NCBI GenBank assembly: GCA_017443025.1
Contig: JAFSPG010000016.1
Location: 124,001-188,000 of the forward strand
DNA from: Bacteroidales bacterium
GTDB lineage: Bacteria > Bacteroidota > Bacteroidia > Bacteroidales > UBA932
Direction of reading: 5' to 3'
Length of the DNA: 64,000 bases
Shown: positions 17,889 to 26,080 of the stretch, in pieces
How the letters are laid out: each line of letters starts with the position of its first letter
Numbering within the stretch: position 1 is the first letter of the stretch
The notes under the pieces: generated by a model
Database searches by the model: none
What the model saw: the letters and a program-made list of their open reading frames with translations, nothing else
Told to the model about the DNA's origin: nothing
Made by a program: the position numbers and the translations under genes

Positions 17889-19187
17889 TTATTTCAGCAG
17901 GTGTATTGCCAGGCCGCTGCGGAGCTTAGGCTCGAACCAGGTGGTCTTCGGCGGCATTATGTTGCCGCTGTCGGCTATGTTCATCAGCTGCTCCATCGAC
18001 ACGGGGTAAAGGGCAAAGGCGACTTTCATCTCGCCGCTGTCAACCCTGCGAGAAAGCTCTCCGAGGCCGCGGATGCCGCCCACGAAGTCGATGCGTTTGT
18101 CGGTTCGGAGGTCTTTTATGTCGAGAATCTTGTCGAGAACGAGATTAGACAGCACGGTGACGTCTAGTACTCCGATAGGGTCGCTGTCGTCGTAAGTGCC
18201 TGGCTTGGCCGTAAGGCTGTACCACACTCCTTCAAGATACATCGCGAAGTTGTGCAGAGCGGCCGGATGATAGGCCTCGCTGCATTTGCAGTGGCAGGGC
18301 GGCTCGCAGTTGCAGGTGCCGCCGTCCTTGGTGCAGTCGCACTTGCACTCCACGACGAAGTTCTCCTTCAGGGCTTCGATGAATTCTTTTGCCGACAGGC
18401 CGTTCAGGTCCTTGACAACGCGGTTGTAGTCGATAATCTTGAGCTGGCTCTGCGGGAAGCACACAGCCATGAAGAAATTGTACTCCTCGTTGCCGGTGTG
18501 TGCAGGGTTCTGAGCCTTCTTTTCGGCGCCGACGCGGGCTGCCGCCGCAGTGCGGTGATGCCCGTCGGCCACGTAGAAGGCCGGAATCTGAGTGGTGAAG
18601 ATTTCTGTGATACGGGCTATGGTCTTGTCGTCGTCAATCACCCAGAAGGTGTGTCCAAAGCCGTTTTCGTCGGTGAACTTGTATTCCGGCTCGCCAGCTG
18701 CAGCCTTTGCGACGATATCGTTAAGTTCCTTATTGTCCTTGAATGCGAAGAATACAGGCTCGATATTGGCGTTCTGGATACGAACGTGAATCATCCTGTC
18801 GTCTTCCTTATCCTTGCGGGTAAGCTCGTGCTTCTTGATTATGCCGGAGGCGTAGTCGTCGGTGTGGGCGCAGAGGACGATTCCGTACTGTGTACGTCCG
18901 TCCATTGTCTGGGCGTAAACATAGTACTTTTCCTTTTCGTCCTGAACAAGCCAGCCTTTGTCCTTCCAGACCTTGAAGTTCTCGACGGCCTTGTCATAGA
19001 CTGGCTGTGAGTGTTCGTCGGCGATGGGGTTGAAGTCGATTTCAGGTTTGGTAATATGAAGGAGCGATTTTTCCCCGGCCATTGCCTTGGCTTCGGCGGA
19101 ATTGAGGACGTCGTACGGCGGAGCCGCAACTTCTGTGACTATGCTCCTGGGCGGCCTTACCGCCGCAAAGGGTTTAACGCGGACCAT
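17889..19187 (-). CDS. DUF1015 family protein with metallothionein-like Cys cluster
   Basis: 432 aa. The DUF1015 fold is recognised by RVKPFAAVRPP and AAPPYDVL at the N-terminus and by YVADGHHRTAAA near residue 206. The family is conserved beside serine-synthesis genes in many bacteria, and this gene is the last of a yigZ-serC-serA operon. Its biochemical role is not established; participation in serine metabolism is inferred from context. It carries eight Cys between residues 281 and 302, arranged CxCxC-x6-CxC-x3-CxCxC (DNA 18282-18347). The cluster resembles a metallothionein metal-binding knot and splits an otherwise ordinary part of the fold. It reads without a frameshift. Confidence 0.82.
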   Translation of the reverse strand: MVRVKPFAAVRPPRSIVTEVAAPPYDVLNSAEAKAMAGEKSLLHITKPEIDFNPIADEHSQPVYDKAVENFKVWKDKGWLVQDEKEKYYVYAQTMDGRTQYGIVLCAHTDDYASGIIKKHELTRKDKEDDRMIHVRIQNANIEPVFFAFKDNKELNDIVAKAAAGEPEYKFTDENGFGHTFWVIDDDKTIARITEIFTTQIPAFYVADGHHRTAAAARVGAEKKAQNPAHTGNEEYNFFMAVCFPQSQLKIIDYNRVVKDLNGLSAKEFIEALKENFVVECKCDCTKDGGTCNCEPPCHCKCSEAYHPAALHNFAMYLEGVWYSLTAKPGTYDDSDPIGVLDVTVLSNLVLDKILDIKDLRTDKRIDFVGGIRGLGELSRRVDSGEMKVAFALYPVSMEQLMNIADSGNIMPPKTTWFEPKLRSGLAIHLLK

Positions 19188-19198
19188 ATAAAGAGATA

Positions 19199-20119
19199 TT
19201 ATTTATTAACCTGGAAACGGGTGCACCCGGTGGCGAAGAAGTCGCAGATCTGGCGAGCTGCGGCAAGGCCGGCATTCATGTTGGCTTCGGCGGTCTGTGC
19301 TCCCATCTTCTTTGGAGTTGCAAATACGCGGAGTCCGAATTTCTCGCGGAGAGCCTCATAGTTGTCGGGCATTACATCGGTGATGTAGCGGAGGTCTTCC
19401 CTCTCTTCGAGAGCCTTCATCAGTCCGGCTCCGTCAATGACTTCCTTGCGGGCTGTGTTTACGAGGACGGCACCCTTAGGCATCTTGGTGATAAGCTCAT
19501 ATCCGATGCTTCCGATAGTGGAGGGGAGGGCGGGGATATGAATCGACAGATAGTCGGAGCCGGCATAGAGGACATTGATATCCTCTACGGGTTCGGCGCC
19601 CGCTTCCTTAATCTGCTCGGGTTTGAGGAAGGGGTCGAGGGCGAAGACCTTCATTCCGAGGGCTCCGGCCTTCTGGCCGACAAGGCGGCCGACATTGCCG
19701 TAGGCCTGGATGCCGAGACGCTTGCCCTGAATCTCTGAGCCCGTAGCGGGAGTGAACTGGGTGCGGGCCATGAAAATCATCATTGCGATGGCGAGTTCGG
19801 CCACGGCGTTGGAGTTCTGGCCGGGGGTGTTCATTACAACCACGCCGTGTGCTGTGGCGGCTTCGAGGTCAACGTTGTCGAAGCCGGCGCCTGCACGAAC
19901 CACAATCTTTAGCTTGGGTGCGGCGGCTATAACCTCTGCAGTAACTTTATCGGAGCGGACTATGATGGCCTGGGCGTCTGCGACGGCAGCGACAAAGTCT
20001 TTCTGCTCGGCGTATTTCTCAAGCAACGCCACTTCGTGGCCGTTCTGGGTGAGGATATCCTTGATCCCTGCCACGGCTGCCGCCGAGAAGGGCTTCTGTG
20101 TTGCAATCAGTACTTTCAT
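19199..20119 (-). CDS. serA: D-3-phosphoglycerate dehydrogenase (short, Lys-type)
   Basis: 306 aa. It oxidises 3-phosphoglycerate to 3-phosphohydroxypyruvate, the first step of serine synthesis. The NAD-binding motif [10 protein letters not shown] is near residues 137-146, and [12 protein letters not shown] and [11 protein letters not shown] fit the family. There is no C-terminal ACT or ASB regulatory domain, so it belongs to the short type. The residue normally His in the catalytic pair is Lys (Lys270 in [14 protein letters not shown]), as described for Entamoeba and some Bacteroidota enzymes. It lies 2 bp downstream of serC in one operon. Confidence 0.94.
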   Translation of the reverse strand: MKVLIATQKPFSAAAVAGIKDILTQNGHEVALLEKYAEQKDFVAAVADAQAIIVRSDKVTAEVIAAAPKLKIVVRAGAGFDNVDLEAATAHGVVVMNTPGQNSNAVAELAIAMMIFMARTQFTPATGSEIQGKRLGIQAYGNVGRLVGQKAGALGMKVFALDPFLKPEQIKEAGAEPVEDINVLYAGSDYLSIHIPALPSTIGSIGYELITKMPKGAVLVNTARKEVIDGAGLMKALEEREDLRYITDVMPDNYEALREKFGLRVFATPKKMGAQTAEANMNAGLAAARQICDFFATGCTRFQVNK

Positions 20120-20121
20120 AA

Positions 20122-21198
20122 TTAGCAGTGTAACTTCTCAAACTCTTTCATGCAGTCCACGAGGGCCTGTACGTCTTCAAGGGTGCAGGCGTTATAGAGC
20201 GATGCGCGGAAACCGCCTACGCTGCGGTGTCCTTTGATGCCGACCATTCCCTGAGCCTTGGCAAATGCCATAAACTCGTCCTGGAGGTCTTCCTTGCCGG
20301 GAGCCATGACGAAGCAGACGTTCATGAGCGAGCGGTCTTCCTTGGCTGCAGTTCCGACGAACATCGAGTTGCGGTCAATTTCTCCGTAAAGGAGAGCGGC
20401 CTTCTCCTGGTTGCGCTTCTGGATGGCCGGAATTCCGCCGATGCTCTTGAGCCAGCGGAGAGTTTCGGTCATGATGTAAATCGCGAACACAGGGGGAGTG
20501 TTGAACATGCTGCCTTTATCGATGTGAGTACGGTAGTCGAGCATCGTGGGGATATAACGGCTGACCTTTCCGAGGGCATCCTTGCGGATGATGGCGAAGA
20601 CTACACCGGCGGGGCCAACATTCTTCTGTGCGCCGCCATAGATAAGGTCGTACTTGCTCACGTCGACTGGCCTTGACATTATGTCAGACGACATATCGGC
20701 AATCAGCGGAACGGGGCAGTCGTAGTCTTCCTTGATTTCAGTTCCGTAGATGGTGTTGTTGGTGGTGATGTGCAGGTAGTCAATATCCTTGGGGATTTCA
20801 TAGCCCTTAGGGATGTAGGTGTAGTTCTTGTCGGCCGAGCAGGCGATTGCATAGGCTTCGCCGATGCCCTGGGCCTGCTGGAGGGCCTTGTGTGCCCATA
20901 CGCCGGTATCCAGATATGCGGCCTTCTTCTCAAGGAAGTTCATCGCCACATAAAGGAACTGCAGCGAAGCTCCGCCGCCGAGGAACACTACTTCGTGGGT
21001 GTCGGGGATATTGAGAAGTTCCTTCCAGAGGGCGCGGCATTCGTCCATGGTCTCTTCCCACTCCTTGGTGCGGTGCGATACGCTCAGGACGGATATTCCA
21101 GTGCCCTTGAAATCTTTAAGCGCTGCGATTGCGCTGTCGATGGCCTCCTGCGGCAAAAGGCAGGGGCCGGCGTTGAATACGTGAACTTTTTTGCTCAT
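20122..21198 (-). CDS. serC: Phosphoserine aminotransferase
   Basis: 358 aa, the normal length. It converts 3-phosphohydroxypyruvate and glutamate to phosphoserine and 2-oxoglutarate, and also acts in some pyridoxine pathways. The N-terminus FNAGPCLLP, the strand [13 protein letters not shown] and the PLP lysine motif [12 protein letters not shown] identify it. The C-terminal [18 protein letters not shown] is also diagnostic. The ATG overlaps the stop of yigZ (4-bp ATGA overlap). No serB phosphatase is in the window. Confidence 0.96.
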   Translation of the reverse strand: MSKKVHVFNAGPCLLPQEAIDSAIAALKDFKGTGISVLSVSHRTKEWEETMDECRALWKELLNIPDTHEVVFLGGGASLQFLYVAMNFLEKKAAYLDTGVWAHKALQQAQGIGEAYAIACSADKNYTYIPKGYEIPKDIDYLHITTNNTIYGTEIKEDYDCPVPLIADMSSDIMSRPVDVSKYDLIYGGAQKNVGPAGVVFAIIRKDALGKVSRYIPTMLDYRTHIDKGSMFNTPPVFAIYIMTETLRWLKSIGGIPAIQKRNQEKAALLYGEIDRNSMFVGTAAKEDRSLMNVCFVMAPGKEDLQDEFMAFAKAQGMVGIKGHRSVGGFRASLYNACTLEDVQALVDCMKEFEKLHC

Positions 21199-21803
21199 AT
21201 TATCTGTATTTTACAATCTTCAATGTTTTCCATCCTGCTTTCGAAGGCATCCACCTCCGACAGCGGAACTCTGGTTGTGAGGCTGCAACTTTCTCCGAAG
21301 GATGTTCCCTCCTGGGGCAGTCCCATATCTTTCAAGACCTTCATCACAGGGTTCATCGACAGGTAACCGAATTCAACCCTGAAGGGCTTGCGGGCAGTCT
21401 TTTCAACTATCGTGGCCGCGGCAAGGGCATCGGCCGTGGAACTCTTGTAGGCCCTTATGAGCCCGGGAATTCCGAGTTTGATGCCTCCGAAGTACCTCAC
21501 TACCACTACCAGTACGTCGCTCAGGCCGGCTGAGTCAATCTGCCCCAGAATCGGCCTGCCGGCCGACCCGGACGGTTCGCCGTCGTCGCTGGAACGGAAA
21601 GTTTCACCGGTCGGACCTAAGCGGTAGGCGAAGCAGTGGTGACGGGCGTCATGGTACTCCTTTTTCAACGCATCCACGAGGGGCTTTACTTCATCTGCCG
21701 AATCTATCGGATAGGCGAAGGCGATAAAGCGGCTGCCATTGTCCTTGAACAGCCCTTCCGACGGTGCGGCGATGCTTTTGTACCTGTCCGTTATCTCAGC
21801 CAT
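21195..21803 (-). CDS. YigZ/IMPACT family protein
   Basis: 202 aa. The UPF0029 N-terminal domain contains HHCFAYRLG and [14 protein letters not shown] (about residues 58-85), followed by [21 protein letters not shown], the family signature. The C-terminal domain (about 140-202) fits the second YigZ subdomain. The family is related to eukaryotic IMPACT, a regulator of the Gcn2 translational stress pathway, and the bacterial role is not settled. It is the first gene of the serine operon. Confidence 0.9.
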   Translation of the reverse strand: MAEITDRYKSIAAPSEGLFKDNGSRFIAFAYPIDSADEVKPLVDALKKEYHDARHHCFAYRLGPTGETFRSSDDGEPSGSAGRPILGQIDSAGLSDVLVVVVRYFGGIKLGIPGLIRAYKSSTADALAAATIVEKTARKPFRVEFGYLSMNPVMKVLKDMGLPQEGTSFGESCSLTTRVPLSEVDAFESRMENIEDCKIQII

Positions 21804-21844
21804 CGTTTCTTTCCGGCGAAGCTTGTTTCGGTTTCACCGAACTG

Positions 21845-21852
21845 CAAATTTA
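21845..21852 (-). promoter_or_regulatory. -7 element of the yigZ-serCA operon
   Basis: On the minus strand the sequence reads TAAATTTG, fitting TAnnTTTG, about 41 bp before the yigZ start. No TTTG is seen at the -33 spacing. Confidence 0.45.
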
Positions 21853-21946
21853 ACAAATAATAGTGATATTGTAATCATTTTTAACGGATACTGAAAAGAC
21901 AGACAAAATTTCGATAAAAAAGAGTAACGGATAGTATGAAATTATT

Positions 21947-21954
21947 TATATTTG
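21947..21954 (+). promoter_or_regulatory. -7 element of the 21981 gene
   Basis: TATATTTG fits TAnnTTTG and ends 26 bp before the ATG at 21981. The -33 region is not conserved. Confidence 0.5.
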
Positions 21955-21980
21955 TTCCCCGAAAACAAGATTAGACCACT

Positions 21981-22541
21981 ATGGCTTTAAGATTCAGGGT
22001 TTCATTGGCCGGGCTCAAAGGATTTGCCAGAGTTTACGACCTCAGGAAAACGACCACATTATACGAGTTCCACAAGACTCTTCGCGCCGATCTCGAATTT
22101 CCTCAGGATCAGCTGATTCAGTTCAAGGCCCTGGATGCTTCAGGCGGACTTGTGGCCAGGTACGGTCTTTTTGACTTGGGCTATGGCGCAGTAGATTCAA
22201 TTACTGCTGCCCAGGTTGCCGCAAAAGGCATTGCTTCTTTCCTTTACTTCTACGATATCTCCAACCGCAAGAGCGTAATCATCACCCTTGAAGGTGAAGT
22301 CCCCGATTCCAGGGGAGCCATCACTCTTGTCGAGTCGAAGGGCCCGGTTCCGGCTGAATTCGAGAACGGTTATGTGGCCTACGAGGATTTGCCGGACGAC
22401 CAGAAGCATCTCCGCAATCTCAAGGCTGCTTCTGACGATGATTTCCTCGACGATGACGACGAAGACCTCGACGACGCCGACGAGGATTCTGTCGGCGAGG
22501 AGGGCGAAGAACTCTACGATGAGGAAGAGGGCGCTCTCTGA
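21981..22541 (+). CDS. pRiA4b ORF-3-like (TnpR-passenger family) protein
   Basis: 186 aa. Residues 1-120 resemble the PRiA4_ORF3 fold: RFRVSLAGLKGFARVY, then TTLYEFHKTLRADL, and SFLYFYDISNRKSVIITLEG in the position of the family's YDFGD-type strand. Residues about 148-186 are almost entirely Asp and Glu, a disordered acidic tail. Family names come from plasmid and IS passenger genes, but here the gene sits in a housekeeping context. It overlaps miaA by one base and is likely co-transcribed with it. The function is unknown. Confidence 0.72.
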   Translation: MALRFRVSLAGLKGFARVYDLRKTTTLYEFHKTLRADLEFPQDQLIQFKALDASGGLVARYGLFDLGYGAVDSITAAQVAAKGIASFLYFYDISNRKSVIITLEGEVPDSRGAITLVESKGPVPAEFENGYVAYEDLPDDQKHLRNLKAASDDDFLDDDDEDLDDADEDSVGEEGEELYDEEEGAL

Positions 22542-23404
22542 TGCCTTCCCGTAAACTTATTGTTATTACCGGCCCCACGGCGGTTGGAAAGACTGCGTGG
22601 AGCATTCCGCTCGCACTAAAGTATCATTCTCCGATTATTTCCTGTGACTCGCGGCAGATTTACCGCGAGATGCGCATCGGTACTGCCGTGCCTTCGCCCG
22701 AGGAACTTGCGCAGGTGCGTCACTACTTCGTGCAGGACCATACCATTCACCAGCCATATACGGCAGGGGATTATGAGATTGAGGCCCTCGCCCTGATGGA
22801 AAAACTCTTCGCCGAGGGGCACGAGGTTCTCGTGGCTTCCGGAGGCACCGGCTTTTACGTGGATGCCCTCCTGTACGGCCTCGGTGATTTGCCCAAGGCC
22901 GACCCGCAGCTTCGCAGCGACCTTACTCTAAGGCTGGAGTCCGAGGGCATAGAGTCCCTAAGGATGGATCTTCGCAGGCTCGACCCGGAGGCATACGCGA
23001 GCATAGACCTGACAAATCCCCAGCGAATTATTCGTGCCGTTGAGGTCTGCCTCCTGAGTGGAAAGAAGTTTTCGTCCTTTGCTCTGGATGCGCCCAAGAA
23101 GCGCGACTTCGAAGTTGAGATAATCTGCCTGGTCCGTCCGCGCGATGTTCTGGCACAGCGCATCTCGGGCCGGGTCGAAGCTATGCTTCGTGAAGGCCTC
23201 GTGGACGAAGTCCGAGGCCTTCTGCCGCATCGCGGCCTCCCGGCCCTCCGCACCGTCGGTTACACTGAAATCTTCGATTATCTCGACGGAAACTGCACCC
23301 TCGACGAGGCTGTCACCCGCATCAAGACCGCCACCCGCCACTACGCCAAGCGCCAGCTCACCTGGTGGCGCCACCACCCCTCTGTCCGCTTCCTCGAACT
23401 CTAA
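22541..23404 (+). CDS. miaA: tRNA dimethylallyltransferase
   Basis: 287 aa. It adds a dimethylallyl group to A37 of tRNAs that read codons starting with U. The phosphate loop GPTAVGKTAW (residues 10-19), SCDSRQIYREMRIGTA and the later ASGGTGFYVDALLYGLG are classic MiaA motifs. GYTEIFDYLDG and RHYAKRQLTWWR near the C-terminus complete the signature. The start overlaps the stop of the upstream gene. A hairpin repeat begins about 20 bp after its stop codon. Confidence 0.96.
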   Translation: MPSRKLIVITGPTAVGKTAWSIPLALKYHSPIISCDSRQIYREMRIGTAVPSPEELAQVRHYFVQDHTIHQPYTAGDYEIEALALMEKLFAEGHEVLVASGGTGFYVDALLYGLGDLPKADPQLRSDLTLRLESEGIESLRMDLRRLDPEAYASIDLTNPQRIIRAVEVCLLSGKKFSSFALDAPKKRDFEVEIICLVRPRDVLAQRISGRVEAMLREGLVDEVRGLLPHRGLPALRTVGYTEIFDYLDGNCTLDEAVTRIKTATRHYAKRQLTWWRHHPSVRFLEL

Positions 23405-23424
23405 TTCGCCCCGTCATCCTGATT

Positions 23425-23514
23425 CCTTCGCGAAGCGGGAAACAGTTTTCTCGGCAGAAAAATGCCCTCGAAACTCTTTTCCCCTCTTCTCCACCATCCC
23501 CACGCACTTCATTA
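23425..23514 (+). repeat. Dispersed hairpin repeat, copy 1 (most diverged)
   Basis: About 90 bp sharing its layout with copies at 47711-47813 and 51683-51782: TTCGCGAAGCGGG, a long imperfect stem around GGCAGAAAAATGCC, then a pyrimidine-rich tail CCACCATCCCCACGCAC. It begins 20 bp after the miaA stop. It differs from the other two copies by several substitutions and a one-base deletion. Confidence 0.85.
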
Positions 23515-23607
23515 TCGGCTAGTTCGCAACATTGAAGAGGATTTTTTGGTGCAGATTTGCTTTTTCGAGAAAAAATTTCTAATTTTAAAAGCGAAAAGGC
23601 TTTTGCA

Positions 23608-25818
23608 ATGGAAGAAAGGCAGTCATTATCCTCTTTCATGAAGGAGTTTTTCGGATACGATACCTTCAAAGGGGAGCAGGAACAAATTATCAATCATGTA
23701 ATTGAGGGCGGAAACGCTTTCGTACTGATGCCTACGGGCGGCGGTAAGTCGCTTTGCTACCAGTTGCCGGCCCTTGTGATGGATGGCACTGCCATTGTGA
23801 TTTCTCCGCTTATCGCCCTGATGAAGAACCAGGTTGATGCCATCCGTGGATTCGTTTCCAGCAATGAAGGCATCGCACACTTCCTCAACTCATCCCTGAA
23901 CAAAGCCCAGATTGCCGAAGTGAGGGAAGATCTCCTCAAGGGCGTCACAAAGCTCCTGTACGTCGCCCCGGAATCTCTCACCAAAGCAGAGAACATCGAG
24001 CTTCTCAAAGAAATCAAAATATCTTTCTACGCAGTTGACGAAGCCCATTGTATCTCCGAGTGGGGCCATGACTTCCGCCCGGAATACCGCCGTATTCGCG
24101 CCATAGTTGATGAAATCCAGCAGGCTCCGATTATAGCCCTAACTGCTACGGCAACGCCCAAAGTCCAGAGCGACATCCTCAAGAATCTCGGCATCCAGGA
24201 TGCTGCCATCTTCAAGTCATCTTTCAATCGTCCGAATCTATATTACGAAGTCCGCGACAAAGTTGAGCCGGAGAAAGACATCATCCGCTTCATCAAACAG
24301 AATCCCGGCAAGTCGGGCATCATCTATTGCCTCAGCCGCAAAAAAGTGGAGGAGATGGCCCAGCTGCTGGTAATCAACGGCATTTCGGCTCTTCCTTACC
24401 ACGCCGGCCTTGACGCCAAGACCAGAACTGACAACCAGGACGCCTTCCTGATGGAAGAAGCCAGCGTAATCGTTGCCACCATTGCATTCGGAATGGGCAT
24501 CGACAAGCCGGATGTCCGCTTCGTAATCCATTACGACATTCCAAAGAGCATAGAAGGGTATTATCAAGAGACCGGACGTGCCGGCCGCGACGGCCTTGAA
24601 GGACGTTGCATTACCTATTATAGCTACAAGGATATCCGCAAGTTCGAGAAGTTCATGCAGGGCAAGCCGGTGTCGGAGCAGGAAATCGGCAGGCAACTTC
24701 TGATGGAAACCGTTGCATACGCAGAGTCCGGGGAATGCCGAAGGAAACTGCTTCTGAACTACTTCGGCGAGGACTATCCCAAGGACAACTGCGGCTGCTG
24801 CGACAACTGCGTCAATCCCAAGCCTCATTTCGACGGCCGGAAGGAGATGCTCCTCGTAATAGACCTCATCCTTTCACTGCCCGAGCATTTCAAGATTGAG
24901 CATCTGGCCTGCATTCTTGCCGGAGTCCAGAACGCACTCATAAAATCGTATGAGCACGACAAACTGTCTTTCTTCGGGGCAGGAAAAGAGCATTCCGATA
25001 AGTTCTGGTGTACGGTCATGCACCAAGGCCTCATAAGGCATCTTCTCGCCAAAGACATTGAGAGTTACGGACTTATCTCCGTAACTGACGAGGGCCTGGC
25101 CTTCAAGCGCAATCCCTACGAAGTGATGCTCACCGAGGATCGAGTTTTCTCGGAAGGCACTGCCGATGACGAGGACGACGAGGAGGCCGCCGCTGAGAAA
25201 GCTGCCATGCGTGGCGGCGGAGGCGGCGACCCGGTATTGCTTTCGATGCTCAAGGACCTTCGCAAGGATATGTCCCGCAAGCTCAAACTCCAACCCTGGA
25301 TTATTTTCCCCGATCCGGCGTTGGAAGATATGTCGATCATGTATCCTCTTACCATTGACGAGCTCAAGAGCTGCCAGGGAGTCGGCGAAGGCAAAGCGCA
25401 TAAATTCGGCGAGCCCTTCGTGGAACTTATCAAGCGCTGGGTGGAGGAGAACGAAATTGTCCGCCCTGACGACTTTATGGTCAAGAGTATCGCCAGCAAG
25501 TCGGCCGATAAAATCTATATCATCCAGTGCATTGACCGTCGTATGGACCTGGAGGATATAGCCGAGGCCAAAGGCCTGGACTTCGACGAGTTGCTCTCCG
25601 AAATCGAGAATATCGTCGAGTTCGGCACCAAACTCAACCTCGACTACTACATCAGCGCCAATATCGACGAAGAAGTTATCGAAGAGATTTATTCCTATTT
25701 CAAAGACGAAGCCGAGTCCGGCGACCTCAAGGAAGCCATAGAGGCTTTAGGCCCCGACTACGAAGAAATCGAAGTCCGGCTCGTCCGCCTCAAATTCCTC
25801 TGCGAAGTCGCGAATTAA
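23608..25818 (+). CDS. recQ: RecQ ATP-dependent DNA helicase
   Basis: 736 aa from the ATG at 23608; a TTG at 23557 would add 17 residues with no family support. Motif I is MPTGGGKSLCYQLPAL, motif II is DEAH in AVDEAHCISEWGHDFRPEY, and motif VI is QETGRAGRDG. The zinc-binding domain has C-x16-C-x2-C-x2-C (from CRRKLLLNYFG to CGCCDNC). A winged-helix region and an acidic, Ala-rich linker follow; an HRDC-like region may lie near residues 570-650. RecQ unwinds DNA 3' to 5' during recombination and fork repair. It is convergent with metG across a palindrome-rich gap. Confidence 0.96.
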   Translation: MEERQSLSSFMKEFFGYDTFKGEQEQIINHVIEGGNAFVLMPTGGGKSLCYQLPALVMDGTAIVISPLIALMKNQVDAIRGFVSSNEGIAHFLNSSLNKAQIAEVREDLLKGVTKLLYVAPESLTKAENIELLKEIKISFYAVDEAHCISEWGHDFRPEYRRIRAIVDEIQQAPIIALTATATPKVQSDILKNLGIQDAAIFKSSFNRPNLYYEVRDKVEPEKDIIRFIKQNPGKSGIIYCLSRKKVEEMAQLLVINGISALPYHAGLDAKTRTDNQDAFLMEEASVIVATIAFGMGIDKPDVRFVIHYDIPKSIEGYYQETGRAGRDGLEGRCITYYSYKDIRKFEKFMQGKPVSEQEIGRQLLMETVAYAESGECRRKLLLNYFGEDYPKDNCGCCDNCVNPKPHFDGRKEMLLVIDLILSLPEHFKIEHLACILAGVQNALIKSYEHDKLSFFGAGKEHSDKFWCTVMHQGLIRHLLAKDIESYGLISVTDEGLAFKRNPYEVMLTEDRVFSEGTADDEDDEEAAAEKAAMRGGGGGDPVLLSMLKDLRKDMSRKLKLQPWIIFPDPALEDMSIMYPLTIDELKSCQGVGEGKAHKFGEPFVELIKRWVEENEIVRPDDFMVKSIASKSADKIYIIQCIDRRMDLEDIAEAKGLDFDELLSEIENIVEFGTKLNLDYYISANIDEEVIEEIYSYFKDEAESGDLKEAIEALGPDYEEIEVRLVRLKFLCEVAN

Positions 25819-25849
25819 TCGCACATAGGAGAGCGTTTGCCTCCCAGGC

Positions 25850-25935
25850 GGTGCAGACGTCCAAAATTTGGGGACGTCTGCGCTGTTTTTGGCGTTTTTC
25901 GGCGCGGACGTCCCATTCACTGGGACGACTGCACC
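25850..25935. repeat. Nested palindromic block A between recQ and metG
   Basis: The two halves are inverted copies of each other: GGTGCAGACGTCC at 25850-25862 pairs with the region ending GGGACGACTGCACC at 25935, and each half is itself a hairpin. GCAGACGTCC (25853-25862) pairs with GGACGTCTGC (25872-25881), and GTCCC (25910-25914) with GGGAC (25922-25926). The first hairpin is followed by GCTGTTTTT, so it could end recQ transcripts. The unit is about 86 bp. Confidence 0.75.
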
Positions 25936-25942
25936 GGGCAAG

Positions 25943-26030
25943 CCTGTCAGGTGTGCCAAAAGATGTTCCACCTGCCGGGGAAACGCCCTTTTTCTCGACA
26001 GGTGTGCCACAAAATGCTCCACCTGACAGG
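25943..26030. repeat. Nested palindromic block B between recQ and metG
   Basis: Outer arms CCTGTCAGGTG (25943-25953) and CACCTGACAGG (26020-26030) are perfectly complementary. Each half contains a 27-bp hairpin of the form CAGGTGTGCCA-n-CCACCTG (25948-25974 and 25999-26025), so the hairpins also form a direct repeat. The design is that of block A with unrelated sequence. The rest of the 262-bp gap (25819-26080) holds no gene that I can support. Confidence 0.75.
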
Positions 26031-26080
26031 GTTAAGCCGTGCTGAGAGAATGTCAGTCAGCTCTGAAAGGGAAAGGTAGA

